The position numbers were made by a program, and so were the translations under genes. A stretch of DNA of 64,000 nt from Tricholomella constricta. Its lineage: Eukaryota > Basidiomycota > Agaricomycetes > Agaricales > Lyophyllaceae. The notes below the pieces were generated by a model. The model was not told where the DNA came from, ran no database searches, and worked only from the letters and a program-made list of their open reading frames with translations. The DNA is taken from the NCBI GenBank assembly GCA_013368375.1, contig JAACJP010000031.1, forward strand, positions 62,001 to 126,000. Reading direction: 5' to 3'. Below, piece by piece: positions 46,143 to 60,012 of this stretch; the first letter of the stretch is position 1; each line of letters begins with the position of its first letter.

Positions 46143-47724
46143 TGAGTTGGCAGGACAGTGCAGTTGTTTAGATGCAATCTTTGATGATATGGACGGATGC
46201 TTCTGCCTCATGTGCTATCTACTCACCCTTTCTTAAGTACTATGTCTTCCATACTGCTCTCATCTTATTGCTCACCTAGATTCCCTTAACCTACAAGACG
46301 AATATCTGTACTTAATTACATCGTGTCTTTTTTTGGGTCTTCAGAATCCAAAGCCTCTTTTATATGTGAACTATCGTGGTCGTTGGGGGTATGAGACTCC
46401 AGTAAGAATCGAGCAAGTTCAAGTACTAAGCCCGTCTCCTCGTCGGTCGGCCCGTTGTAAGCCTGTACATAACGCCGCCAAAATCGTCGTATTCGGAATT
46501 GTAGACATGACCGTGACGGATCGATCTAGTCGGAAATCCCGTGGGTTGCGAGAACCCCCCTCAATAGCCACTAAGTAACAGTTCCAGCGGTGCCGGCCCC
46601 ACTTCGGCCTTAACGGCTGATGCTCTCGTCCAACGCCAAATCAACCGTGTCGTTTTGAACAGCCTCAATGAGTAGTACATGAGCTTGGGGGCGCAACTTG
46701 CGGAAAAAGTGGGCAGAGTACTGGAAGGTAACGAGTAGAATAATGCCATTGAAAAGGATCCGTCTGGGGGATATTATGTTTTCAGATTCTGTTGGATTGC
46801 AAATTTTATACCTACATAAAAGGCAAAGCGCGCCTTGACGGGCGCCATGACCGTACATATGCATATGGCCCTGAATACATTTTGATGTGTCGAGTTTTTT
46901 TTTTCCTTGTATCATATTATCGTGTTCGAGGCGCATTGCGCCTATGGTCCACGGTACATGCGAACAAGTGTCTACGTATTTACAAGAGTCGATAAGTGCT
47001 ACACCCCCCCGTTAAGCGGAGAATGAGTGAGCCGGCGTGTCCGACGCCGTTTGAAGTATCGCTCCCCTGGTAGACCCTGAGATGGAAGAAAAGAACGTGC
47101 TTGATGTGTCGAGTCAATCGCGTGCCGGTGTACATGTGGAATGGACTAAAATCGAGACTCGCTCGTGACGTCACCCTATCCATATTTGACTTGGGAAAGC
47201 CGATGTGATGCGCCAGGGCGACGATGGCGCCGGACGCGGGTGGGGAAAGTTGAAGGCGGGGCTGAACCTCATTCACCTGAATCACTCGGGAGTCGGCTGT
47301 GGGACAAGGCAAAATAATTCGCGGAAAACTGGCAGCGGTCACCTTTAGCAGCATTGCTGGCAGAAACCTCTCCTGGGTTTATTGATGGAGGATCTCTTTG
47401 TCAGTAAGGAAGTTTATCGCAACAAACGGGTTTCTGATTTGATAATTCGTGACCAGAAACTATCGCCAAAGGTCTCAACGTCAACGAACCTGTTGGAACA
47501 AGACACCCAAACAACTTGAATGTATCTGCATACATCGTGATAAATAGAGTCCGAGTCCGGTGTAAGGCCGGCGCGCGTGTGTGAGATAGCAAATACGTGT
47601 CCCCAACCAATAAAATAACCATATACACTGGGCCGCCGATAAAGGCCCTTTTATATCTGGCGCCAATTGGGCGCATCGTGGCCTGGCACAGCGCCCACAT
47701 GTATCTACAGCAGCTGGCGAGCGC
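46143..47724. other. Intergenic, 1.6 kb, no supported gene
   Basis: Several short frames on both strands show no recognisable domain. A T-rich run lies at 46889-46910. The region may hold 3' UTRs of the two flanking convergent genes and unrecognised repeats. Confidence 0.45.
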
Positions 47725-48374
47725 TTAGATTCTCTCCTTGGACGTGTTTGCTCGTCTGAAGAGGGACCGCTTTTTCTTCTCCTCGCCACTCGAGCTCGAC
47801 TTGAGGCTGGGCGACGAGACCTGCCTCTGGACCTTACTGGGACCAGACTCGTTTCCGTGACTACCGAACGTGGAAGCCCCAAAGGCCTTTACGACACCTC
47901 TAGAAGGGAAAAGGGAACACGTCAGGAGGTGAACGGTAATGGCGCAGGGAGCTTTATCTGCACCGTTGTGTAGCATCCATGTAGTCCTCTCTGTCGAAGC
48001 GTTTGGATGTTTTGATGGATACGCCTTTATTCGACACCGTCAGGCCCCTGTTCTTCAGCCTGGCGGGTGGGGGGACAGAGATTATGAGCGGTATGCACAC
48101 AGCGCTGGGGGGTGAGAACGCGTACTTTTCTTTGGTGCTCTCCATCCTCTGCGTGATCTGCTTCGAGATAAACAGGATCCCATATATAACGCCACCGGCA
48201 ATGATCAGAGTCTTGAGATGGAACGCGAAGTTAGTCCTCTGTCGCGTCAGACCAAGCGCCCAACAACGCACCAGGACAAGAGAAAAAAAGTCGATCCTGC
48301 GCAGCATTCATCATGATATGTGAATCGCTTGGTTGAGGGAGAGACAAACAAAGTCGGGCGTACCAATTTGCCAT
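47725..48374 (-). CDS. Small single-pass membrane protein, unknown function
   Basis: Three exons, 48364-48374, 47964-48236 and 47725-47899, close exactly to 152 aa. The start MANWTNFAFHLK leads into one hydrophobic segment (TLIIAGGVIYGILFI, residues about 13-28). It is followed by a basic stretch, a Pro-rich patch, and the conserved-looking VSIKTSKRFDREDYMDATQR. The C-terminal third is Ser-rich and basic, ending FRRANTSKERI. The first exon of 11 nt is inferred from the splice site and frame. The topology suggests an N-terminal membrane anchor with a cytosolic or matrix tail. I do not recognise the family. Confidence 0.6.
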
Positions 48375-48763
48375 CTTGACCAGTGGTTAATAAGTTAATG
48401 GGGCCTCAGTTAGTGGGAACGAGCGAAAGATATAGTGGCGCAGGGTCTTAGACAAGGCAGGAAGAAGTGCGAAAATGAAAATGTGACGGTGGAACTGATT
48501 TATGAAAGATGTCCTGAACAGGTCGCGAGCGTGTGATGAATCATGACATCGTCAGATCGGTCAGACGGCGACACAGCCATAGATTAGATTAGATTGCTAA
48601 TTTAGGGATGTTCCCTGGTATTACACTGCAGATGTTCCCCACTGTAAGGGGATATTCAATACAGTACTGTACATACATCTGACGAGTTCGACATTCGCAT
48701 CAACCTCTCAAACACGTTCCGAGTCTATCAATTGCGACAGGCACTACATACTTATCAATTATT
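48375..48763. other. Intergenic, promoter of the membrane-protein gene
   Basis: These 389 bp contain a short imperfect tandem (agattagattagatt, about 48585) and the 3' UTR of MET22. No gene is seen. Confidence 0.45.
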
Positions 48764-50063
48764 TCATGCCTTGGCTTTTGCCTCCTGTTCCGTTCCCGCG
48801 GTCTGGACAGCCTCGAGCACACGGGCGTGTACGCCTAGTCCCCCAGCAATCACACCAAAGTTCTCGCCCAAAGTTCGGCCCAGACCGAAATCAAGGGGCA
48901 AACCTCGGGAATCAGTTACGACGCCGCCTGCTTCTTCAACGAGAATGGTACCGGGCGCATGGTCCTATCATTCCATGAGCTTGACAGAAATAACGAGAAG
49001 TAAGAAAAGACGGGCGCACCCAGATTTTTTCGCGATACCCGACGCCGGTGGGCATCCGGAGGTATGCAGCGCCCTGGCCACGCGCAAGGCAGCCATACTT
49101 CGCTTGGCTATCCATGCGCACCGGGCTATGCGTAATGTTGAGCAGAGTCGACACGCGGTCGTTGAAGGAATGTGATGAATGCGCCGCTTCCACGGACTCG
49201 AGGAAACTAAACTCTGACGGCAGGATGCTGGGGATCTTCAGAGGTGTGGGGTTGGCGCCGCTCAGTCTCATCTGTTCGAGGTGACGTTTAGAAAGGATAG
49301 GAGTGACTGTTAAGGAGGTTCTAATTTGGAACGCACTTGTTCTGCACCGTGGCCTTTAGCGGCGACGAAGATGACACCACGTCCGAGATCGGGCTCTGCG
49401 GGGTCGACGAGCAGATTAGGGCACCCGATGACGCCAAGTTGGACCTGCGCATCGACGATGAGGGACAGGCACACGGCATACTGCTCGCCTCGCAGGAAAC
49501 CTTTCGTCCCGTCAATGGGGTCAATTGTCCACATTCCTGCACATAGTATAAGAATGAGCATCATGAATTAAATAAGAGACACACACGTCCAGTCCTGCCG
49601 CCGGGATGGTTCCCCCGATCAATGGCATCCAGGAGCTGCTCTGTCGTCTTTTCTTGCCCAGGCCCGATGCCCCACTCGACATTATCCCCAAGCCCTAGCT
49701 CGCCCGTTAGTGCTTCGTTGGCAAGGGCAATAATCCGATCCCGCAGCCCGGCGCCGGATTCTTCGCGCAACTCTGCTGCATCCTCCTCCCCAACGATGAA
49801 ATCCGAAGGGAACGCGTGATGTAGGATCGTGCTGATCACAGCTTGCGCGGCATAGTCACCAACTGGACGATGTACCATACTCAATTCACCAAAAGATATG
49901 CGATAAAGGAAAGGCGAAACAACGAACCAGTGACAGGCGACTTGTCGCCCTTGGTAAGAGTCTCATTCTTGACGAGTTTATTGAAGACGGAGGAGGTGAG
50001 GTGACACGCACGCCGGACAGCGGCTACGGCTACCTGTTTCTCTGTGGCGTAAGGGAGCGACAT
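48764..50063 (-). CDS. MET22: 3'(2'),5'-bisphosphate nucleotidase (MET22/HAL2)
   Basis: This lithium- and sodium-sensitive phosphatase removes the 3'-phosphate of 3'-phosphoadenosine 5'-phosphate, a by-product of sulfate assimilation that inhibits RNA exonucleases. Five exons, 49928-50063, 49587-49862, 49337-49536, 49020-49271 and 48764-48964, close exactly to 354 aa from MSLPYATEKQVAVAAV. The metal-binding motif of the inositol monophosphatase superfamily is DPIDGTKGFLRGEQYA, with GEEDA upstream and the second motif DHAPGTILVEEAGGVVTD near the C-terminus. KSPVTVGDYAAQAV is diagnostic. An upstream in-frame ATG at 50120 would add MHHVVRRPFLRQILHRSYS, an Arg-rich, acid-free leader that resembles a mitochondrial presequence. 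Confidence 0.92.
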
Positions 50064-50435
50064 GGAGTACGATCGATGAAGGATCTGACGCAAAAACGGG
50101 CGTCGGACGACATGGTGCATCCGGACTCCGTCATACCGGCGTTTTCGGGGCACGGAAATTTATGCCACACGTGACTGGGCATGAAGGATCGAAAGGTTAG
50201 AAACCGCGGAGTCATTGACACAGCTGCAGGCACTGGCCAATTTTGACGTTGAATATATGTTGAATTTATTTTATACTACACCCAACACCCCCACTGGAAT
50301 GTGCATAAGGAAATAGCTCAAATAATCACACTGTGACTGGAAATCGTGGGAAGCTTACATAACACGGCAATTATTTCCGATCTTCCAAAATTTTGGTTCC
50401 ATTCCGTGTTGCTCCCTGTGAGCCATTTTGGCACG
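50064..50435. promoter_or_regulatory. Divergent promoter region MET22 / MEF1
   Basis: These 372 bp lie between divergent starts. The part from 50064 to 50153 is also open in the MET22 frame. An A/T-rich block lies at 50255-50290. Confidence 0.5.
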
Positions 50436-53516
<3,081 letters not shown>

Positions 53517-53845
53517 AAAAGTAGTATAGTATACCCTACTCACTAGAATACAATACTAATACGTGGGCTCGACGCGAGTCTGCTTTAACCTTAGCTGTCG
53601 ATAAATATATGGATGCCAATAAAAGCCTATCGGTTGTGTCCTTCGGGACTGACCGCGCTCTGTACATTCTCAACAAAGCAGTCGAAGACATCGCGTCCGT
53701 GGCGAAGGCAACTGAGCCTGGTGCAATATCAATGTGCATTGTTTGACCTTGCTTCCTTGGTTTATCAGCTCACTCGGTCAGTAGCAGAAAAGAAAACTTA
53801 TTAACAAAGGGATGCCGAATCGTACAGTGATAGGAATCTACACAT
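53517..53845. other. Convergent 3' space MEF1/SEC13
   Basis: A 329-bp gap between convergent stops; A/T-rich, likely both 3' UTRs. Nothing else is seen. Confidence 0.5.
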
Positions 53846-55154
53846 CTAGCTGTTCATGTCGCTGACACACTCCCAAACGCCCTTCAGATTCTCCTTCCAC
53901 AATGTCACCTTTCCATCGCCACAGCTGACTGCCAACAAGTTCCCAGCCAGACTCCAGGAAACCCGCCAGACGACATCGGGGAACTTGCCGGCCGGAAGGG
54001 GCGCTGTGGATGTGGGCGAGTTCAATGTCGACGAGGGGTCGAGCGCGGTTTTGACCCATTGGGACGTCGGCGTATCCTTCGTCCAGATGAGGACAGTCTT
54101 ATCTTGCGAGGCGGTGGCGATGTAGCTCCGGGGGAGCCCGATGTTGGGTGCCCATGCAACATCACGGACCCAATCGGTGTGCCCCTCCAGTGTCTCTTCC
54201 TCAACCCAAGACTGTGAATCCTCTCTATATCCCCAGATCCGGACAAGGTTGTCGCAGCCGGCGCTGGCAAAACGTTTGATTGAGGGAGCGGAGTGTTGGG
54301 CAGGCTGAGTCGGGAGGGGCTGGGCTTGCTGGGGCGTGATGAGAGAACCGGGTTGCGTGGCTGGTGCCCAGGACACCGCGTTGCATCCTATCGCGTGGCC
54401 ATTGAAAATATCCGCGCCCCACTGGCCATCATCTGGCGGGAGAACGAATAAACTTCAATTTGTGCACAGTAGAGTGGATATGTACGTACTTTTGAAAGTC
54501 AAAACAGAAAGCTTGCCGTCTGAAGACGCACAGGCGAGTATCGCACCGAGCTCATGCGGCGCCCACGATACAGAGTTCACTGCAAGCGTAAGTCAAAAGT
54601 TGAAACTCGTAACGCGATCAGTCCGAAAAGACGCACCTGACGCTGTGTGCAGTGTATGTTCCTTCACCTTGTTCCAGCCCCCGGCCGCAGGTCCCTGCCC
54701 TTGCTGCTCTTTCCAGATCAACACTTTGCCGTCATATGAGCATGACGCGAGGATATGGCCGTATTTTGGATGCGCCCAGGCGACCTGCCAGACGGGGCCT
54801 GTGTGCCTTCAAACAATGTCAAATAGCGCCGGCGCCTTGTGTGTACACCACACACCCCTTGAGAGTATGCCCGCCGGTCGAGCGTTGAGTTTCGCCATCT
54901 ATCACGTCAAAGACCTTCACGGTGCGGTCGGAAGAGCAGGTCGCGAGGCGTTTCCCGTAGTAGTCGAGCTGCGCGTCATGCTAGCAGAGCCCAAGGTTAC
55001 GATAATTCTAACCCGCTCAAGGTGGTCGTGGCTACGCACTATCATGTCCTCATGCGCGGTCTCTATTGGGACCGACTCGGTCGCGGTTGGGGTTGCCTAG
55101 GGCCACGAGTTCTGTTAATTTGAGGACAGTCAAAGCAAGATGCGCGCGCACCAT
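53846..55154 (-). CDS. SEC13: SEC13, COPII coat and nuclear-pore WD40 protein
   Basis: Sec13 is a six-bladed WD40 propeller that forms the COPII outer cage with Sec31 and also sits in the Nup84/Y complex and SEA/GATOR2. Six exons, 55152-55154, 55040-55096, 54856-54980, 54637-54806, 54490-54579 and 53846-54432, close exactly to 343 aa. Blade motifs include [96 protein letters not shown] and [17 protein letters not shown], in the order typical of Sec13. The first coding exon is inferred to be only the ATG (a GT donor follows directly). The next exon supplies [20 protein letters not shown] Gln/Pro-rich insert in blade 4/5 ([12 protein letters not shown]) is a common fungal feature. Confidence 0.93.
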
Positions 55155-56048
55155 CGTCGTTTGTGGGTTGCGAACAGATTTCGATAAAGAATGAGGATAC
55201 CGGGATCAACTTCGAGTGAAGAGCATGCAACGTGGCTCCAGCTTCTGTTACGTAATGACCCACACGAAGTCACGTTACAGCCTATTCTTGGATTCAACAT
55301 GATGAGTTATGTGCAACCTCGTACAAACATCCCTTTCGACTATCCAGGTTGAACGCTTGCGACTCCGCATCTCGGCGTCCTGGCACACCACTTGCATCTG
55401 TCTATGGCCGCATTTGGGGGATTGTTAAGCGTACTCAGGGCAAACACCGAATCATGAACTCTCCCAAAATCCTTACACACTTCCTGCTTGTGATGTCGTC
55501 TGGGAAACTTCTCATGAAGAGAAGCCCTGCAGGGCTCTCGGGTTCATTGCTCTCTTGAGGGAGCAGCATCCAAGAGCCCAGAGAGAGAAAGAGTGAGAGA
55601 GCAGGAGACAATGGATCTTGCTGCTCTTAGGGAGCGTTTTCCTGAGCCATGAGTGGTAAGATAGAGCAGTCAGGAACTGACACCCTTAGATAAGCAACAG
55701 CGACGACAATTATTCCTCATGAACATAACATCTTGTAGGGATTATAAACACTGGGAAATAGGCATTAGATGTCTAGAAATGCATCCCAGAAGCCAGAATT
55801 TTAACATGTCTTCTAGATCTTGCACAATAAAAAAAAGATCTCAATTTCTTTTTTTTGACATTTGCACTTCGATTTGTCAGGTCCATATCAAATGCCTTGA
55901 AGGAGTAAGATTCGAGAGATCTCTGCCCCTGGCGAGGGTTTCCGGAATATTGGGAAGGTTCCAGAATACGAGTTGGATTATGTCATAAATTTTCTGAGGA
56001 CTTGAGTGAGCGTCTTTATCCGCTGCACTATACAGACTCGGGGGTGCA
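55155..56048. other. Intergenic between SEC13 and the tyrosine-recombinase element
   Basis: About 0.9 kb with no recognised gene. A purine-rich stretch (55570-55620) and short frames are present. The boundary at 56048 is set by the start of repeat A1. Confidence 0.45.
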
Positions 56049-56223
56049 ATTGCTAAGGCTACGTACGCTTGCGTACGGCTAGCCTGAGCTTAGATAAGGC
56101 AGACACTTGCAAAAATTTCATCTCTTGTATTCACGATTACTTAATTCTATTTCTACGCCTCTGCGTGATCGGTTTGAGACATAATTTCTTTGTCGCGTTC
56201 ACCCACCGCTCCAGTTTGCGTTA
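56049..56223 (+). repeat. Split direct repeat A1
   Basis: A1 is 175 bp, from ATTGCTAAGG to TTTGCGTTA. It contains the inverted repeat CGTACGC-TT-GCGTACG (56062-56077). It differs from A2 at two seen positions, both G to A at CpG sites. Confidence 0.9.
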
Positions 56224-56227
56224 GTAA

Positions 56228-57709
56228 ATGTCCACTCAGCTGCCCAACGCCGGGATTCCCGGGCCTATCCCGGACGACTTCGATTTTGATGCGCATTTGG
56301 CTCCGCCAGATGCTCTGATGATGCCCGAAATACCTTTGCAGATGCGCGTCATCCGCAACGTCGAAATTGAAAAACATAACAACGACAGTATTTTCAAAAC
56401 TATTACAGCCAAAGAGACTCTGAGTCCGCGTCCTCCTAACCTCGACATCGGGCCTCCCCTGAGACGCGGGTACGCATTTACCGACGACGAGTTTCAAGAA
56501 TTCATTGATAGTGAGGCCCTCTGCGCGACCCTGAGTCCGCTCCCGGTGGCTCTGGTCAGATTTATCGAGGGCGAACACGTCCGTTCGAAGAAGATCGCTG
56601 AGGTGGACAGGCAAGTTGAAAAGGAAAAGGAGAAGGAAGCGGAAACCAAGATGCGTTCCAAATTGCTCGGTAGCATGCAACTTGTTGATCCAGTGAAGCG
56701 GGTGCCTGTCCGACGTGACCGGATCTCCATTCCTACGACTTACCTCCTGGGCATCAAGAACAAAATGTGCCCGCCTTTAACGTTCTTCACCAACAATCAT
56801 ATCGAGACGGTCAACTATGCTCCTCAAGATGTACATTTCAAACTGCTTCGTCCTTGGGCCGATGAAGATTCTTCAGAGAAAGTCCAGCTCTTAGACATGC
56901 CGAAAATGATTGCGCTTTGGGGCTCTGACAACTCATCTTCTTGCCTAAGCCCTTTCCGCTTCGTAGAGGCTTCAAATAACCTCCTCACGGCGCTCGACCT
57001 GCTTTGTAACCCGCCGTCTTCGGCTACATCTACACTGGACTCGGGTGTTACTGCTACACCTGAACCGAATCTATCCTATGCCACGGAGTACAAGAAACAC
57101 AGGGATTTCTTCACACAGCTCGATAACTTCGAGCTTACTTACCCTGACTGGTACCCCTTTGAGGTCAAGGCGCGTCGGGATATTTTTAACGGTGTTCTTT
57201 TTGACTGGGACACCTACGCATTGGAAGTCATGCTCTGTGTTCGCCTCGGAGATGTCGAACGTGATCGTCGTTCTCATGCTGCGTCCTTCAAACGTCCTTC
57301 AGAATTTGAACAAACTTATCCTAACAAACTCCAGCGCGCTACTCGCGGTGAGACATCCCCGTCGTTCTCTCGCAATCGCCAGTCCTTTTGGGCTGGCACA
57401 TCCCGAGCGCCACAGTGTCTCATCTGCGTGAAAGGACACTCATATAGGGACCACCCCTCTTCAGCAACTGCCTTCGAGGATGGTAAACCACTCTTCTCGC
57501 GCTATCATGACAACGCCATCTGGACTTCGAAGCCCTACAAAGGTGGCTCAGCCAAAAGGATCTGCAACCTCTTTAACCTTAACCGGTTCTGCGACAACCG
57601 GCACGGGTCGGATGCGATCCACGCCTGTTCACTTTGCGGAGCTCCACACGCAGCCCTCGAGCGTAGTCCCGCGTGTGATCGGACCTTTGACGGCTTTATA
57701 CAAGCCTGA
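56228..57709 (+). CDS. Gag-like protein of the tyrosine-recombinase element
   Basis: An open frame of 493 aa begins four bases after repeat A1. The N-terminal half is acidic, with a coiled-coil-like Lys/Glu stretch (residues 121-140). The C-terminus carries a Cys/His-rich region with RICNLFNLNRFCDNRHG and HACSLCGAPHAALE, fitting the CCCH-like zinc segments seen at the end of fungal DIRS/Ngaro gag proteins. The expected role is nucleic-acid binding and particle formation. The 3' end overlaps the start of the reverse transcriptase frame by about 230 nt in another phase. The frame is undamaged. Confidence 0.75.
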   Translation: MSTQLPNAGIPGPIPDDFDFDAHLAPPDALMMPEIPLQMRVIRNVEIEKHNNDSIFKTITAKETLSPRPPNLDIGPPLRRGYAFTDDEFQEFIDSEALCATLSPLPVALVRFIEGEHVRSKKIAEVDRQVEKEKEKEAETKMRSKLLGSMQLVDPVKRVPVRRDRISIPTTYLLGIKNKMCPPLTFFTNNHIETVNYAPQDVHFKLLRPWADEDSSEKVQLLDMPKMIALWGSDNSSSCLSPFRFVEASNNLLTALDLLCNPPSSATSTLDSGVTATPEPNLSYATEYKKHRDFFTQLDNFELTYPDWYPFEVKARRDIFNGVLFDWDTYALEVMLCVRLGDVERDRRSHAASFKRPSEFEQTYPNKLQRATRGETSPSFSRNRQSFWAGTSRAPQCLICVKGHSYRDHPSSATAFEDGKPLFSRYHDNAIWTSKPYKGGSAKRICNLFNLNRFCDNRHGSDAIHACSLCGAPHAALERSPACDRTFDGFIQA

Positions 57710-59607
57710 GGCCGCTCTCCTCTATCGCGATTTTAGTGACCACATTCATTACCGTCCACGCCTTCCTTCCTCTTCGTTTGAAGACAATGAGATTTTTGAA
57801 CGCATCTCCACTCCTTACGTCGCTTCGGCTTTCAAACACTTTCTCGACAAACATAATCTCACATCAACCTATCCTCTTCTCTTCACCAATCTCACACGAG
57901 GTTTTCCTCTCGGTACTCTTCCCGAGCTTTCTAGTTCGGTAGTTATCAAAAATCATCCCTCGATCGATGTCCACCCCGAAGCCGTTGCCAATTATATCTC
58001 TACCGAGATTGGACTCGGTCGTATGTCGGGTCCTTTCCTCCTCAAAGATGTCGAGCGCATTATGCGTGGGCCAATTTACTGTTCTCCTTTCATCGTCGCC
58101 GAACAGGATACGGGTCCCAATCTCCCCCCTAAACTTCGCGTCTGCCGTAACCTCTCTAAAGGTGATCCAATCTCGGGAACACCTTCGGTTAATAGCTACA
58201 TCTCAAAAGACGATTTCCCGACACGTTTCGACATGGCGTTTCGTGTCGCAGACGAAGTACGTTCGTCTTGTCCTTAATCTCTTAACCTCTTTCATCTCCT
58301 CCGGCGTACTCGTTACCACCTCGCCGTTTACATCTCGAACATAAATCCCTGCTCTTCGCCTAATCTATCAACATCTTTCTCATCTCTGACACCTCTCCTA
58401 GGTCGCTCGCGCTCCTCCTGGCACGCAGGCCATGTCATTCGACATCAAAGCATTTCACCGCACTTGCCCTGCACTGCCAGATCACAAGCCTTTCCTAGTA
58501 GTTTTTTTTAAAGGAGCTTTTTATGTTGACCACGTGCACCCTTTTGGTGCTCGTCCCGCAAGCAGTAACTCGGGACAAGTAGCCAACGCCTCCATAGATA
58601 TTTGGCATGCCGAAACTCGACCCTCATCTCTATTCCTTAAGTACGAGGACGATATAGAGGCTTTCCGATATCCAGTCGAGCACGGTGCCTTTACTGAAGG
58701 TATCTACCAATACGCACACGATCGCGATTCTATCATGCGTCTCATTGCCGATCTCAACATCCCGTGGCATCTTGAAAAAACCGACCCTTGTTTCTCGACT
58801 TCGTTTACCTACATAGGTTTTTCCTGGAACCTGGTCGCACACACTGTCTCCCTGCCAGAGAAAAAACGCCTCAAATATCTCAATCGAGTCTCTAACATTC
58901 TTGAAGCTCATTTTGAACATCACTCCTCCTTCAATCTCCACGATATTCAAGTCATACACGGCACCCTCGTGCATGTCTCCTTCGTCTACCCCAAAGGCTC
59001 CTCGCATTTGCCAGCCTTGTCTAATTTCATGTCAGGCTTTAAAGCCAACAATTTCGTGGCCCATCATCTATCCGATTCTGTCGTCCACGCTCTCCGCTGG
59101 TGGCAGTCCAAGCTCGAGAACCCCTCGGGTACCCGACTTCTTTGACCTATTCAGAGTGTGGCGCAGCTTGACGTTTTTGTTGATGCTTCAACCTCCTGGG
59201 GGCTCGGTATCATCTTGGGAGACTTCTGGCATGCTCTAAAACTCGTCGACAATTGGAAGCGACCCAACCACGACATTTGCTGGCTCGAAGCCGTCGCCGT
59301 GGAACTGGCGATTTCTTTCCTTGCCCAACTTGGTTTTTGCAACACGCACGTGCTTATTCACTCTGACAATTTTGGAGCCATCAGTGCTCATCACAAGCAC
59401 CGAAGCCCTAATGTTCCCATCAACCTCTGCACACGTAGGACCTACTCGGTCCTCGCTCAACACCTCATAGTCCCTTCCTTTATCTATGTCAAATCCAGTC
59501 TTAACCCCGCTGACCCGATCTCGCGTGGAGAATCGGGTGCTCCCAGAAATTACTTAGCGCGCAACTTCGATTTGCCGCGCGAACTAATCTCCTTCTTCCG
59601 TGAATAG
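57480..59607 (+). pseudogene. Reverse transcriptase-RNase H of the tyrosine-recombinase element
   Basis: The coding parts are 57480-58256 and 58402-59607, joined over an inferred 145-nt GT-AG intron (58257-58401) that contains stop codons. The join gives FDMAFRVADE followed by VARAPPGTQAMSFD. Reverse transcriptase motifs are MSFDIKAFHRTCP (first catalytic Asp), HPFGARPASSNSG and KYEDDIEAF (catalytic Asp pair), then WHLEKTDPC. RNase H follows with LDVFVDASTSWGLGI, a Glu in WLEAVAVELAI, IHSDNFGAI and LNPADPISRG. One in-frame TGA (59143-59145) separates the two domains; a single C-to-T change at a CGA would create it. The frame closes with TAG at 59605. Confidence 0.8.
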
Positions 59608-60012
59608 CTCTTCTGGTGCCGCGAGGCCGTCGACGTCGGTTTTGGGGTTTTCGCCATGCGAAAACTCCCTCCACGCACTCCGTCGTTCGTAAACACTTCT
59701 CGACCTACGCACTCTCCACCTACTTCTACCGCTGATGTTTCACCTCTCGAAACTATGCCCTCGCCTCCTCGCACTACTTCTTCTACCGTCGCTCCCGGCG
59801 TTTACGTTGTTCCCTTGTCTGCGTGCCAACATGCGGCGCGTACTTTACCTCAACAATCAGCCAAAATCCCCTTGGGTGACAACGTGTACCTACCTAGTCC
59901 TTTCTGCCCGCTGGTCCCAGCCGATCAGCGTCTTCTCATGTGGACCACACCACATTCTAACTCGGCACAAGCCTCTCTCGACTCTTTGCTACCTATTGAG
60001 AATCAGGTATGA
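59608..60012 (+). other. Spacer frame between RNase H and recombinase
   Basis: The same frame as RNase H stays open from the TAG to 60012 (Pro/Ser/Thr-rich, no known domain, no methyltransferase motif). Its stop overlaps the recombinase start as ATGA at 60009-60012. It may be a linker of a longer polyprotein or leader of the recombinase. Confidence 0.4.

Noticed and set aside
46333..46578. Short open frame downstream of the single-exon F-box gene
   Set aside because: It starts with a non-ATG codon in this reading and has no homology or supporting exons.
46980..47354. Open frame of about 124 codons on the minus strand
   Set aside because: No domain, odd composition, and no splice partners; treated as chance.
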